DNA of 6,251 nt from positions 1-6,251 of the forward strand of contig CANCGU010000160.1 in assembly GCA_947377705.1 (NCBI GenBank). Direction: 5' to 3'. Below are positions 6,104 to 6,251 of this stretch, piece by piece; within the stretch, counting starts at the first letter, position 1; each line of letters starts with the position of its first letter. The DNA is from Comamonadaceae bacterium (GTDB lineage: Bacteria; Pseudomonadota; Gammaproteobacteria; Burkholderiales; Burkholderiaceae). Position numbers and translations under genes: made by a program. The notes under the pieces are model-generated. The model was not told the DNA's origin. It saw nothing but the letters and a program-made list of their open reading frames with translations, and ran no database searches.

Positions 6104-6251
6104 ATGATTTCACGCGAACCCACCCTTGAGCGATTGGCCATTGCCCGTCAACTGTTGTTAGAGCCTTTCGGTTTGGACGAAACCGACTTGGCCAAAACAC
6201 TGGCCGAAATCAAAGCGCACAAGGTTGATGAAGCTGATTTGTACTTTCAAT
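6104..6251 (+). CDS. tldD: Metalloprotease TldD, N-terminal fragment cut by window edge
   Basis: Only the first 49 codons are visible, and the frame stays open to the window end. The sequence ends in PFGLDETDLAKTLAEI, then KAHKVDEADLYFQ. This matches the opening of the TldD subunit of the TldD/TldE (PmbA) zinc protease, where a short helix and the A/DLYFQ strand begin the N-terminal domain. TldD/E is a cytoplasmic heterodimer that cleaves unfolded peptides; it processes microcin B17 and the CcdA antitoxin in E. coli. The metal-binding HExxxH-type motif would lie further along and is not visible. The ATG at 6104 follows the rodA stop by 7 nt with no clear Shine-Dalgarno, so it is probably read as an operon with rodA. 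PmbA shares some features, but the LYFQ context fits TldD better. Confidence 0.85.
   Translation, partial: MISREPTLERLAIARQLLLEPFGLDETDLAKTLAEIKAHKVDEADLYFQ

Overview
The window is a gene-dense, moderately GC-rich piece of a bacterial core chromosome. The protein sequences and gene combination point to a betaproteobacterium of the order Burkholderiales. Comamonadaceae (Limnohabitans, Rhodoferax or Curvibacter-like) is the best guess, made by recognition and not by a database search. I see no mobile element, CRISPR array, RNA gene or phage gene, and no stretch over 300 bases without a gene.

Layout. Positions 5-4885 are filled by five minus-strand genes that read leftward as one probable operon. 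In order of transcription they are a YqiA/YcfP-type alpha/beta hydrolase (4885-4271), an RNase II/R-type (RNB) exoribonuclease (4255-2180), a TonB/TolA-like membrane-anchored protein (2183-1308), the monofunctional peptidoglycan glycosyltransferase MtgA (1293-559) and the Holliday-junction resolvase RuvC (553-5). All junctions are 15 nt or less, and the RNase and TonB-like genes overlap by a GTGA or TGATG junction. On the plus strand, rodA (4942-6096) is followed after 7 nt by the 5' end of tldD (6104 to the window edge). The two units diverge from a 56-bp region (4886-4941). Both possible -10 elements there lie so close to their start codons that leaderless mRNAs are plausible.

Function. Two genes make septal or side-wall glycan strands: MtgA is a lipid II glycosyltransferase with a single membrane anchor, and RodA is the SEDS polymerase of the elongasome. 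RuvC does DNA recombination repair, the RNB protein does RNA turnover, and TldD helps mature peptides and degrade proteins. The TonB-like protein has no ExbB/ExbD partner in the window and has a coiled-coil middle in place of the usual Pro-rich one, so its partner is unknown.

I do not see an undescribed defence or mobile system here. The points worth a second look are the compact divergent promoter, the non-ATG starts, the apparent absence of aroE between the TonB-like gene and mtgA, the Asp-to-Glu change in the RNase active-site motif, and a paired-cysteine insertion in RodA.
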